Source of the DNA: Methylococcaceae bacterium
Lineage (GTDB): Bacteria > Pseudomonadota > Gammaproteobacteria > Methylococcales > Methylococcaceae
Length of the DNA stretch: 11,635 nt
NCBI GenBank assembly: GCA_012026715.1
Contig: VEPB01000087.1
Span: 1-11,635 of the forward strand
Direction of reading: 5' to 3'
Shown: piece after piece, positions 1-7,225 of the stretch
How positions within the stretch are numbered: position 1 is the stretch's first letter
How the letters are laid out: each line of letters opens with the position of its first letter
Notes under the pieces: model-generated
Told to the model about the DNA's origin: nothing
The model's input: only the letters and a program-made list of their open reading frames with translations
Database searches by the model: none
Translations under genes and position numbers: made by a program

Positions 1-15
1 ACCCGGAACATCGCC

Positions 16-2523
16 ATGCCCGTCAAACTGCTAAAAAAGAGTTCGCCCAAACCCGCGTTCACCGAACTGCCCCCTTTGGGCATGACCGCCGATTCCCTGG
101 CGCTCGACATCCGCCGTCATTTCAACTACACGCTGGGACGCGACAAGCACTGCAAGTCGGCCCATTACAGCTACACCGCGCTAGCGCTGACCGTGCGAGA
201 CCGCCTGATGGAGCGCTGGAAACACACCCAGTACGCCTACGATGAGGCCAATTGCAAGCGCGCCTACTACCTGTCCATGGAATTTCTCATGGGACGGGCG
301 CTGGGTAATGCCATGCTCAACCTGGGACTCACCGAGCCGCTGCACCAGGCGCTCCACGGTCTGGGTCTGGAAATGGAGGAACTGGTGGAAAGCGAGCAGG
401 ATGCGGGACTTGGGAACGGTGGCCTCGGTCGTCTGGCGGCCTGCTTCATCGACAGCTGCGCCACCCTGCAGTTGCCGGTCATGGGTTACGGCCTCCGCTA
501 TGAATACGGCATGTTCCGTCAGAGCATCCAGGACGGCTATCAGGTGGAGGAGCCCGACCACTGGCTACGAAACGGGCATGTCTGGGAACTGGAAAGACCG
601 GAACTGACGGTGCGGGTGCGATTCGCCGGACACACTGAACAACACCAGAACAGCGACGGCAGCCGTCGTACCCGCTGGGTGGAGTCCCACGACGTGTTGG
701 CAGTTCCCTACGACATCCCTGTCCCCGGTTACCAGAATGATACCGTCAATACCCTGCGGCTATGGAAAGCCGCCGCCACCGATGAGTTCGACCTGAACGA
801 GTTCAATGCCGGCGACTATGCGGAATCGGTGGCGGCCAAGAATGTCGCCGAGCACATCTCCATGGTGCTCTATCCCAATGACGCCAGTGAAAACGGCAAG
901 GAGCTCAGGCTTCGTCAACAATACTTCCTAGCCTCCGCCAGCCTGCAGGACGTGATCCGCCGCTGGGTCTCCAAGCATGGTGAGGATTTCAGCCAGTTCG
1001 CCGAAAAGAACGCCTTTCAGCTCAATGACACTCACCCCAGCATCGCCGTGGCGGAATTGATGCGGCTGCTGCTGGACGAACATGGCCTGGTTTGGGACGA
1101 AGCCTGGCGCATCACCAGCCAGACCATGGCCTACACCAACCATACGCTGCTGCCGGAAGCGCTGGAGCGCTGGCCCGTCCGGATGTTCCGTTACCTGCTT
1201 CCGCGCCTGCTGGAGATTATCTTCGAAATCAACGCCCGGTTTCTGGCGGAGGTGTCCAACCGCTGGCCGGGAGACATCGAGCGCTTGGCGCGAATGTCGC
1301 TGATCGAGGAAGGCTGGGAACAACAGGTCCGGATGGCTTATCTGGCCATCGTCGGCAGTTTCTCGGTCAACGGCGTCGCCGAACTGCACTCCACCCTACT
1401 GAAACAGGGATTGTTCCGCGACTTCTATGAACTCTGGCCGCATAAGTTCAACAACAAGACCAACGGCATCACGCCGCGGCGTTGGCTGGCCTGGTGCAAT
1501 CCCAAGCTGGCCGCGCTGATCACCGAGGCCATCGGTGACGGCTGGGTAACCGACCTCTGCCAGCTGGAAAAGCTGAGGCCGTTCGCCGAAGACCCACAAT
1601 TTCGCGCGCGCTGGCGGGCTGTCAAACAGCACAACAAGGAGCGGTTGATCGCCTACAAGAAAGCCGAACTGGGGCTCGATCTGGACGCGGCGATGATGTT
1701 CGACGTTCAGGTGAAGCGCCTGCACGAGTACAAGCGGCAACTGCTCAATGTGCTGCACGTGATCCACCTGTATGACCGCATCAAGCGGGGCGACATCGGC
1801 GACTGGACACCGCGCTGCGTGCTGTTCGGCGGCAAGGCTGCGCCGGGCTATGTCATGGCCAAACGCATCGTCAAGCTGATCAACAATGTCACCAACGTGA
1901 TCAACCGCGATCCCGACTGTGAGCGCCGTTTGGCGGTAGCGTTCATGCCAAACTATCGGGTTTCGGCCATGGAAGTGATCTGCCCCGGCACCGATTTGTC
2001 GGAACAGATCTCCACCGCCGGGAAAGAAGCGTCGGGCACCGGCAATATGAAGTTCATGATGAATGGCGCCCTGACCATCGGTACCCTGGACGGTGCCAAC
2101 ATCGAAATCCGCCAGGAAGTTGGCGCGGAGAACTTTTTTCTGTTTGGGATGACCGCCGAAGAAGTAGAAGCGCGCAAAGGACACTACAATCCCGACACGA
2201 TCATCGACCAAAACGAGGATCTGCACCGGGTACTGCATCTGCTGGAGAGCAACTACTTTAGCCAGTTCGAGCCTGGCATTTTCGAGCCCATCGTCCAGTC
2301 CATCCGCAGCCCCCACGACCCGTGGATGACCGCCGCCGACTTTGCCAGTTATGTGGAAGCCCAGAAGCAAGCGGCCACCGCCTACCGTGACCCGGAAAAC
2401 TGGACCCGCATGAGCATCCTCAACTGCGCGACCAGCGGCAAATTTTCAACCGACCGAACCATTTCCGAGTACAACCGGGAAATCTGGAAGCTCACGCAGG
2501 TTCCATCGCTCGCCATCAAGTAA
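16..2523 (+). CDS. glgP: Glycogen/starch phosphorylase (GT35, PLP-dependent)
   Basis: Cytosolic enzyme that releases glucose-1-phosphate from the non-reducing ends of glycogen or maltodextrin using phosphate. The 835-residue protein has the usual family length (about 800-840). Landmarks: an N-terminal YLSMEFLMGRAL segment, the glycine-rich GLGNGGLGRLAACF stretch, NDTHPS, TNHTLLPEALERWP, the VKRLHEYKRQLLN motif, and the family signature around EASGTGNMK, in which K679 is the expected Schiff-base lysine for pyridoxal phosphate. It appears intact, with no missing core block. The ATG at 16 is chosen because the protein then begins like its homologues, but its Shine-Dalgarno is poor and the frame is open to the window edge, so a start further upstream is not excluded. 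trmL follows after 16 bases in the same direction, suggesting co-transcription. Family assignment is certain; whether glycogen or maltodextrin is the main substrate cannot be told. Confidence 0.97.
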   Translation: MPVKLLKKSSPKPAFTELPPLGMTADSLALDIRRHFNYTLGRDKHCKSAHYSYTALALTVRDRLMERWKHTQYAYDEANCKRAYYLSMEFLMGRALGNAMLNLGLTEPLHQALHGLGLEMEELVESEQDAGLGNGGLGRLAACFIDSCATLQLPVMGYGLRYEYGMFRQSIQDGYQVEEPDHWLRNGHVWELERPELTVRVRFAGHTEQHQNSDGSRRTRWVESHDVLAVPYDIPVPGYQNDTVNTLRLWKAAATDEFDLNEFNAGDYAESVAAKNVAEHISMVLYPNDASENGKELRLRQQYFLASASLQDVIRRWVSKHGEDFSQFAEKNAFQLNDTHPSIAVAELMRLLLDEHGLVWDEAWRITSQTMAYTNHTLLPEALERWPVRMFRYLLPRLLEIIFEINARFLAEVSNRWPGDIERLARMSLIEEGWEQQVRMAYLAIVGSFSVNGVAELHSTLLKQGLFRDFYELWPHKFNNKTNGITPRRWLAWCNPKLAALITEAIGDGWVTDLCQLEKLRPFAEDPQFRARWRAVKQHNKERLIAYKKAELGLDLDAAMMFDVQVKRLHEYKRQLLNVLHVIHLYDRIKRGDIGDWTPRCVLFGGKAAPGYVMAKRIVKLINNVTNVINRDPDCERRLAVAFMPNYRVSAMEVICPGTDLSEQISTAGKEASGTGNMKFMMNGALTIGTLDGANIEIRQEVGAENFFLFGMTAEEVEARKGHYNPDTIIDQNEDLHRVLHLLESNYFSQFEPGIFEPIVQSIRSPHDPWMTAADFASYVEAQKQAATAYRDPENWTRMSILNCATSGKFSTDRTISEYNREIWKLTQVPSLAIK

Positions 2524-2539
2524 CAGCCTGCCCAGGGCG

Positions 2540-3022
2540 GTGTTTCACGTCATTCTCTATGAGCCGGAAATACCGCCCAACGCCGGCAACATCATCCGGC
2601 TGTGCGCCAACACCGGCGCACAGTTACACCTGATCCACCCCCTCGGTTTCGAGCTGGACGACAAAAAACTCCGCCGGGCAGGCCTCGACTATCACGAATG
2701 GGCGCGAGTGCAAGAACATCGCTCATTGGAATCCTGCCTAGCGCAACTGGCCCTTTCCCGCCTGTTTGCCTTTTCCACCAAGGCGCGTCTTTGTTACGTC
2801 CAAGCCGGCTTTTGTAGCGGAGATGCCTTGTTGTTCGGTCCGGAATCCAGAGGTCTGCCCCCGCAGGTGCTGGACTCGGTCCCGCCCGATCAGCGCCTGC
2901 GCGTTCCCATGGTACCCGGCAGCCGCAGCCTGAATCTGTCCAACACTGTGGCCTTGGTGCTGTTCGAAGCGTGGCGGCAATGCGGATTCGCAGGAGCCGC
3001 CGAACGGCTGGACGGAAATTGA
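2540..3022 (+). CDS. trmL: tRNA (cytidine/uridine-34-2'-O)-methyltransferase TrmL
   Basis: SPOUT-fold, SAM-dependent methyltransferase that 2'-O-methylates wobble position 34 of certain leucine tRNAs. The 160 residues match the compact family (E. coli TrmL is 157). The three SPOUT motifs are visible: an N-terminal EPEIPPNAGNIIRLCANTG block with N14 and R20, the GPESRGLP loop at 100-107, and the C-terminal trefoil-knot motif at about 121-147 containing SRSLNLSNTVALVLFEAWRQ. The conserved LRRAGLDYHEW segment is at 44-54. The start is GTG, chosen because homologues begin right at this point (short hydrophobic strand, then EPEIPPN). The gene lies 16 bases after glgP and is probably read through from it; the pairing has no obvious functional logic. 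No terminator is evident after the stop. Confidence 0.95.
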   Translation: MFHVILYEPEIPPNAGNIIRLCANTGAQLHLIHPLGFELDDKKLRRAGLDYHEWARVQEHRSLESCLAQLALSRLFAFSTKARLCYVQAGFCSGDALLFGPESRGLPPQVLDSVPPDQRLRVPMVPGSRSLNLSNTVALVLFEAWRQCGFAGAAERLDGN

Positions 3023-3114
3023 GACCTGCCTCACGTTCTGACTGTGGGCTGTCCGTTACCTTTTCTTCTCGCGTACCCCTCCGGCAATTCCTCCGGTGGG
3101 TAAGCCCCAGCCTC

Positions 3115-3121
3115 GAGAGGA
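3115..3121 (+). promoter_or_regulatory. Shine-Dalgarno site setting the start of the membrane protein gene
   Basis: GAGAGGA lies six bases before the ATG at 3128. This favours that ATG over the in-frame TTG two codons earlier at 3122, which would lie directly against the site. Confidence 0.7.
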
Positions 3122-3127
3122 TTGCCC

Positions 3128-4090
3128 ATGTCAGCCCAAGACCTCCGCGTCGAAGCCCCGGCCCCACGGCCGGACGCCCTCAGCCTCCCGCTGACCCGCC
3201 GGCAAAGCATCGCCAAGGTACGAAACCAGATTCGTGAATCGGCCGGAGCGGCGCGTATCGCCATTTCCGCCCGCCTCTTCGGGCTGCTGGCGACGCTGAT
3301 GATCAGCCTGGGCTGGCTGGTCCGCGGAGAACAGTACTACACCCCGGAAGACGGGATCGGATACTGGTTCGGCATCATTGGCGGCAGCTTGATGCTGTTG
3401 CTCCTGCTGTACCCGCTGCGCAAGAAGCTGCATTTCATGCGTTCCTGGGGATTGGTACGCCACTGGTTCCAGGTCCACATGGTTTTCGGCGTGCTCGGCC
3501 CCCTCTTCATCCTTTACCACTGCAATTTCCAGTTGGGCGCCGTCAACAGCAACGTGGCGTTTTTCGCCATGCTGTTGGTCATGGGCAGCGGCATCGTCGG
3601 CCGCTACATCTTCGTCAAGATCAACTATACCCTGCACGGTGAACAGGTTACGGTGCAGGAACTGCAACGGCTGACCGGCATTTCGCGCGGCGAGATGGAG
3701 GAAACGGCCTACATTACGCCGGAACTGAAGGACTACCTGGAAGATTTCGAGGAACGGGAATTGGGCTCGGCCGGCGACCCCGTTCGCGCACTGCTGCGGC
3801 TAACGACCCGAAGCAGTCGAGCGCTCTGGATCGAGCGTCGGACCATGAGCATCCTGCGTCAAACGCTGAGCCAACAAGCCAAGCTCGAGAGTTGGTATCC
3901 CCAACTACTGCAGTCCCGCCTCGACGAGGACAAGGAACTCATCCACGCCTACCTGCAAGGTGTGCGGCGACTGGCCGACTTTACCGCCTACAGGAAGATC
4001 TTCGCCTGGTGGCACATTCTCCATATCCCCCTATTCCTCATGCTCGTGATGACCGGTATCGTCCACGTCATCGCCGTGCACCTCTACTGA
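3128..4090 (+). CDS. Putative di-haem b-type cytochrome membrane protein
   Basis: A 320-residue integral membrane protein that I cannot assign to a named family with certainty. Five hydrophobic segments are seen at about 46-65, 77-97, 112-133, 143-165 and 292-318. The positive-inside rule (RKKLHFMR between helices 2 and 3, a basic N-terminus) suggests N-in, C-out. Helix 3 holds H117 and H131 and helix 5 holds H299 and H313, each pair 14 residues apart. That is the spacing with which two helices clamp two stacked haems b in cytochrome b and ferric-reductase/NOX-like proteins. H112, H296 and H318 are further candidates. Between helices 4 and 5 lies a charged, probably helical cytosolic region of about 125 residues without a flavin, NAD or iron-sulfur motif, so any electron donor would be a separate protein. 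It follows trmL by 105 bases with its own ribosome site and converges on the CBS gene. Haem binding is inference. Confidence 0.72.
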   Translation: MSAQDLRVEAPAPRPDALSLPLTRRQSIAKVRNQIRESAGAARIAISARLFGLLATLMISLGWLVRGEQYYTPEDGIGYWFGIIGGSLMLLLLLYPLRKKLHFMRSWGLVRHWFQVHMVFGVLGPLFILYHCNFQLGAVNSNVAFFAMLLVMGSGIVGRYIFVKINYTLHGEQVTVQELQRLTGISRGEMEETAYITPELKDYLEDFEERELGSAGDPVRALLRLTTRSSRALWIERRTMSILRQTLSQQAKLESWYPQLLQSRLDEDKELIHAYLQGVRRLADFTAYRKIFAWWHILHIPLFLMLVMTGIVHVIAVHLY

Positions 4091-4151
4091 GGGCTCACGA
4101 ATTTTCCGGCGCCTCTTGCCGACCCAATGCTCCGCCGCCGAGTCGTCTGGA

Positions 4152-4568
4152 CTAGCGTACGGACCGCAACAAATAGTCCCGCACCAGATCGATCGCCGAC
4201 ACGATACCGATGATGGCCTCCCCATCCACCACCACCAGATGGTGGATGCGATGCGCCACCATCAACTCCGCCGCTTCCCGAACCGATAGTTGCGGACTCA
4301 CCGCAATCACCCGGTGAGTGCAGATTTCCCAGGCCTTGGCGGAGGCCGGATTCTTGCGCAGCCGATGAAAATGGACCAGATCTGGCGCGCTGATCACCCC
4401 AAAACACTGGTTTTCCGCATCCACCACGGGCACGCAAGACAGCTTGTGGGTGTCGAGAATATCCTCGACCCGACCGATGCTATCCTCCAGATTCACCGAG
4501 GTGACGTGCTTCTCCATCAAGGACGAAATCAGTTGCTCCAACGGTTTCCCCTTCAGTAGAAATTCCAC
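4152..4568 (-). CDS. Twin CBS-domain protein
   Basis: A stand-alone CBS pair (Bateman module) of 138 residues, a fold that usually binds adenosine nucleotides (AMP, ATP, SAM) and acts as an energy or ligand sensor. CBS1 spans about 18-70 and CBS2 about 80-134. Each ends with the expected ribose-phosphate signature: GVISAPDL (57-64) and GIVSAIDL (121-128). No catalytic, membrane or DNA-binding domain is attached, so it probably acts by binding a partner. The start is GTG at 4568 with a weak ribosome site; an internal ATG at residue 18 would trim the lead-in helix. It begins 25 bases after the stop of the RNase J gene in the same direction, so it is probably the last gene of that operon. Its target is unknown; regulation of the neighbouring nuclease is possible but only suggested by position. 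Confidence 0.9.
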   Translation of the reverse strand: MEFLLKGKPLEQLISSLMEKHVTSVNLEDSIGRVEDILDTHKLSCVPVVDAENQCFGVISAPDLVHFHRLRKNPASAKAWEICTHRVIAVSPQLSVREAAELMVAHRIHHLVVVDGEAIIGIVSAIDLVRDYLLRSVR

Positions 4569-4593
4569 TCTGCCACGCGCTGCCGGCCGTCCG

Positions 4594-6006
4594 TCACAAT
4601 ACCTTGGCTCGCATCGATCGCAACTGATCGTCGGCGACCGGAATCAGCCGGCCATCAGGCAACAACGACAGGCGACCGCTGGCGATCCGGCCCAAACGCC
4701 GCATTCCTCGGTGGCTTAGCCGGCACAGATCGCCGTTGCCGACCACCTGCACCTCCGGCACATGACTGGAGCGAGCGATCTGGGCATTGGCGGCGAGGTG
4801 GCGAGGGGTGCCGTGAACCGGGATGACCAACGGCGGTTGCACCCAATTGTAGATCCGCCGCAGGTCTTCTGCGGCGGGATGGCCTGACACGTGGACCAAT
4901 GCGTCCTGATCGGTGATCACGCCCACATCCAGATTCCGCAACCGCTGCTGGGTCCGTTCCACCGAACGCTCGTTTCCAGGAATGACGCGGGACGAAAAGA
5001 TCACCAGATCACCAGGGTCCAGCAACATGTCCCGATGGGCATCGCGGGCCATGCGGGCCAACGCCGAATTCGGCTCCCCCTGGCTACCGGTACAGACTGC
5101 GAACACCTCGTGCCGCGGCAGATGACCCAGATGACCGCCGTCCACCAAAGCAGGCAAATCCTCAGGCCAATAGCCGGTCACACGTGCCACCGCCACCATC
5201 CGTTCCATCGCCTGGCCGATCACCCCGAACCGTCGGCCCAGGCTGGCGGCAACCCGTGCCAGCGTCACCAGACGCGCGACGTTGCTGGCAAAAGCGGTTG
5301 CAATGATGCGTTGCCGTGCCGTTTCACCGACCGCAACCAGCGGCTTGAACAGGTCGGCCTCAGAACCGGTACGGCCAGGCACGACGGCATTGGTGGAATC
5401 GCACACCATCGCCAGCACAGGCTCGGCCCGCAGGCCATGCAAGCGGCAATGATCGTAACCGCGCCCGATGATCGGCCGATCGTCCAGTTTCCAGTCGCCG
5501 GTATGCAGCACTGAGCCGGCGGCCGAACCGATCAGCACCGCATTGGGCTCGGGGATCGAGTGGGTCATCGCGATGTATTCGACGGAGAACGGACCGACCG
5601 CAATCCGTTCGCCCTGGGCGACCTCGATCACCGGATCGCGGTCGAGCCCGGCTCGCGCCAGCTTGCCGCGGATCATGGCGGCAGTGAAGGGTGTCGCATA
5701 GATTGGGCAGCGCAGCCGTTGCCACAGATAAGGCAGTGCGCCGATGTGATCCTCATGGCCATGGGTAATCACGATGCCAGCAAGCCGCTCGCGCCGCGCC
5801 GCGATGAAGGCGGGATCGGCCATCAGGATCGGATGATCGGGAAAGTCGTCACCCCCAAAGGTGATCCCCAGATCCACCGCCAACCAGGCACCGTCGTGGC
5901 CGTACAGGGTCAGGTTCATACCGATCTCGCCGGCACCACCGAGGGGCAGAAAGAGCACCTCGTCATCGGCCGGGACCAGGTTATCAGCAGGTTGCCCGGA
6001 ACTCAT
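4594..6006 (-). CDS. rnj: Ribonuclease J-family metallo-beta-lactamase/beta-CASP nuclease
   Basis: Zinc-dependent RNase J-type exo/endoribonuclease expected to act in mRNA decay and rRNA maturation. The start is the ATG at 6006, with a GGAGG site eight bases upstream. The reading frame continues further upstream, but that part is not family-like. The 470 residues show PLGGAGEIGMN (21-31), D45, the metal motif HGHEDH (82-87), H149 and D171 (HTGDW). The beta-CASP motifs follow: CTGSQGEPNSALARMA, FSSRVIPGNE, HVSGHPAAEDL and PVHGTPRHL. The overall style (HVSGHPA, PVHG.RHL) is that of alphaproteobacterial RNase J. It is shorter than typical RNase J (about 550), with only about 60-70 residues after the PVHG motif, so the C-terminal domain is mostly absent. 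Neighbours in the same direction are the SRPBCC gene (49 bases before) and the CBS gene (25 bases after). Family is firm; exact RNA substrates are unknown. Confidence 0.93.
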   Translation of the reverse strand: MSSGQPADNLVPADDEVLFLPLGGAGEIGMNLTLYGHDGAWLAVDLGITFGGDDFPDHPILMADPAFIAARRERLAGIVITHGHEDHIGALPYLWQRLRCPIYATPFTAAMIRGKLARAGLDRDPVIEVAQGERIAVGPFSVEYIAMTHSIPEPNAVLIGSAAGSVLHTGDWKLDDRPIIGRGYDHCRLHGLRAEPVLAMVCDSTNAVVPGRTGSEADLFKPLVAVGETARQRIIATAFASNVARLVTLARVAASLGRRFGVIGQAMERMVAVARVTGYWPEDLPALVDGGHLGHLPRHEVFAVCTGSQGEPNSALARMARDAHRDMLLDPGDLVIFSSRVIPGNERSVERTQQRLRNLDVGVITDQDALVHVSGHPAAEDLRRIYNWVQPPLVIPVHGTPRHLAANAQIARSSHVPEVQVVGNGDLCRLSHRGMRRLGRIASGRLSLLPDGRLIPVADDQLRSMRAKVL

Positions 6007-6014
6007 CGGGACAT

Positions 6015-6019
6015 CCTCC
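6015..6019 (-). promoter_or_regulatory. Shine-Dalgarno site setting the RNase J start
   Basis: On the minus strand this reads GGAGG, eight bases before the ATG at 6006. It decides the start against the longer open frame that runs up to 6108, whose extra residues do not resemble RNase J and overlap the end of the SRPBCC gene. Confidence 0.75.
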
Positions 6020-6055
6020 GCAGCAGGGCCATCCGGATGACCGCGTACTTGACGC

Positions 6056-6544
6056 TCACCCCCCGCCCTCCCGGAACAGCCCGTCCAGATAGTTCCTGCG
6101 AAACTCAAAAATCTGGCGCAATCGGTGCCGGATGAAAAGCTGATGAACCGACTCCCCCAGCCAGCCCCAAGGCATCACGTAATGCACGATATCCTCCATC
6201 CGCACACCATCCGCATTGGGCGTAAACCGATGCAGGTGATGCCAGAAGCGAAACGGTCCCAACCGCTGCTCGTCTACAAATTGACAAACCCCGTCCCTGG
6301 TGTCGGACGGTCCCACCACGTGTTTGATTTCGGTGACCCAGGTCATGGGGATACCAGCGATCGCCGCGATGCGGTAGGTAAGGATCAGGCCCGGATGAAT
6401 GGTCGGCGGCACCTCGCTGGTAAGGCGGAAATGCAGGAACTCCGGGGTCATCTGCTGCAGGTTTAGTGGCGTCCAGAAATACCGCCAGGCGGCATCCAGA
6501 TCGATGGGCAGTTGCTGGGTACGAGATAGGCGGTGAATTTTCAT
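6056..6544 (-). CDS. SRPBCC (START-like) family protein, COG4276-like
   Basis: A 162-residue protein of the SRPBCC/polyketide-cyclase-like helix-grip superfamily, whose members enclose a hydrophobic ligand in a central cavity. Visible family features are the opening MKIHRLSRTQQLPIDLDAAW strand, the helix with TPLNLQQMTPEFLHFRLTSE, the IPMTWVTEI strand, the FVDEQRLGPFRFWHHLHRF segment, and the DIVHYVMPWGWLG strand before a basic C-terminal helix. No ligand or enzyme activity can be read from the sequence. I chose the ATG at 6544 because the family begins here; an open frame runs 19 codons further upstream (to 6601) but those residues look unrelated. The ribosome site is weak. The gene leads the minus-strand cluster with RNase J and the CBS protein. 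It is divergent from the DCC-family gene 88 bases away, so the promoters of both should lie in 6545-6632. Confidence 0.85.
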   Translation of the reverse strand: MKIHRLSRTQQLPIDLDAAWRYFWTPLNLQQMTPEFLHFRLTSEVPPTIHPGLILTYRIAAIAGIPMTWVTEIKHVVGPSDTRDGVCQFVDEQRLGPFRFWHHLHRFTPNADGVRMEDIVHYVMPWGWLGESVHQLFIRHRLRQIFEFRRNYLDGLFREGGG

Positions 6545-6632
6545 TTGGGGATGGTGCGCGCCATGGTCGCGGCTGAACTCGCACGGACATCCGTTATCCA
6601 ATGGCCAAGCTACCCGACGGACGGGACGAAAG

Positions 6633-7019
6633 GTGTGTGACGACAGGCGATTAATCGTGGTCTACGACGGCGGATGCCCGCTGTGCAGCCGCGAGATCGG
6701 CCATTATCGCCGATTGCAGGCGTTAGTGCCGATCGAGTGGATCGATCTTACCCGCGAGCCGGAACGGCTCCAAGCGTTCGGTGTGGCCGTCGACGACGCC
6801 ATGACCGAATTCCACGTCCTGGATTCGTCCAGCCTCCGGTATAAGGGCGCCGACGCCTTCGTGATGCTCTGGGGTGTGCTGCCATACTACCGCGTTTTGG
6901 CCTGGCTGTGCCGAACGCTCCCGGTCCTACCCCTGCTGCGCCGTATCTATCGCCGATTCGCCCGGTGGCACTACCGCCGCCGCTGCAGCGTCAACATGTG
7001 CAGCGGCCCACCCGCCTAG
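6633..7019 (+). CDS. DCC-family (DUF393) thiol-disulfide oxidoreductase-like protein
   Basis: A small (up to 128-residue) thioredoxin-like protein of the DCC/DUF393 family. The defining motif YDGGCPLCSREIGHY carries a CxxC pair at C15 and C18 right after the first strand. Next come a strand-helix segment (IEWIDLTREPERLQAFG), FHVLDSSSLRYKGADAF and a moderately hydrophobic helix (LWGVLPYYRVLAWLCRTLPVLPLL) ending in a very basic tail. The family is named for predicted thiol-disulfide activity; substrates are generally unknown. The start is uncertain: GTG at 6633 sits directly against its only purine-rich stretch, and GTG at 6657 would still keep the CxxC motif. It is divergent from the SRPBCC gene, and these two families do occur near each other in bacterial genomes (from memory). 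A weak hairpin with a T run lies just after the stop. Confidence 0.88.
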   Translation: MCDDRRLIVVYDGGCPLCSREIGHYRRLQALVPIEWIDLTREPERLQAFGVAVDDAMTEFHVLDSSSLRYKGADAFVMLWGVLPYYRVLAWLCRTLPVLPLLRRIYRRFARWHYRRRCSVNMCSGPPA

Positions 7020-7033
7020 CGAAGCGCCAAATC

Positions 7034-7051
7034 AATCCATTCTGGATTTTT
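7034..7051 (+). terminator. Possible weak intrinsic terminator after the DCC gene
   Basis: AATCCA, loop TTC, then TGGATT followed by three more T residues, 15 bases after the stop at 7019. The stem is only six mostly A-T pairs, so it may be weak or fortuitous. Confidence 0.35.
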
Positions 7052-7140
7052 CAGCGCCCCTCACCAGCAAACACGGTTTCCAGACGGCTCGCAAAATCGG
7101 CGACCTTAATGTCACCGAATATGGCGGTGCATCCCTGCAT
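7051..7140 (-). pseudogene. Short minus-strand ORF, possible remnant of a longer gene
   Basis: An ATG at 7140 opens a 29-codon frame ending in TGA at 7053-7051. The peptide (MQGCTAIFGDIKVADFASRLE followed by TVFAGEGR; residue blocks quoted separately) has protein-like composition and codon use. The frame is open upstream to about 7170, adding WGDRRSLA before the methionine. The FGDI..ADFASRLE stretch vaguely recalls the helix after the histidine in Hpt phosphotransfer domains, but no phosphorylatable histidine is present. It sits downstream of the GNAT terminator, so it would need its own promoter. It may be the tail of a lost gene, a small protein, or chance. Confidence 0.2.
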
Positions 7141-7165
7141 GGCGAGACTCCGACGATCCCCCCAG

Positions 7166-7199
7166 AAAAAGGGCATCGGCCCATTTGGGGCCGATGCCC
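7166..7199 (-). terminator. Strong intrinsic terminator of the acetyltransferase gene
   Basis: A perfect 12-base-pair stem (GGGCATCGGCCC at 7171-7182 with GGGCCGATGCCC at 7188-7199) encloses a five-base loop. On the minus strand it is followed directly by TTTTT (7170-7166). It begins 27 bases after the GNAT stop codon. The plus strand lacks a T run after the stem (CTTGACG), so it should act on minus-strand transcription. Confidence 0.9.
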
Positions 7200-7225
7200 C
7201 TTGACGTTAGCTGACCGAGGGCAGA

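Noticed and set aside
181..2370. Several long minus-strand open frames inside the glycogen phosphorylase gene
   Set aside because: They lie wholly within a certain gene, do not resemble proteins, and are expected shadows in GC-rich DNA.
2592..3264. Open frames overlapping trmL and the spacer before the membrane protein gene
   Set aside because: TrmL motifs fix the coding frame; the others are Arg- and Pro-rich and have no recognisable features.
4091..4151. Possible terminator between the converging membrane protein and CBS genes
   Set aside because: Only a four-base-pair CGGC/GCCG hairpin with no real T run; not supportable, although termination is expected here.
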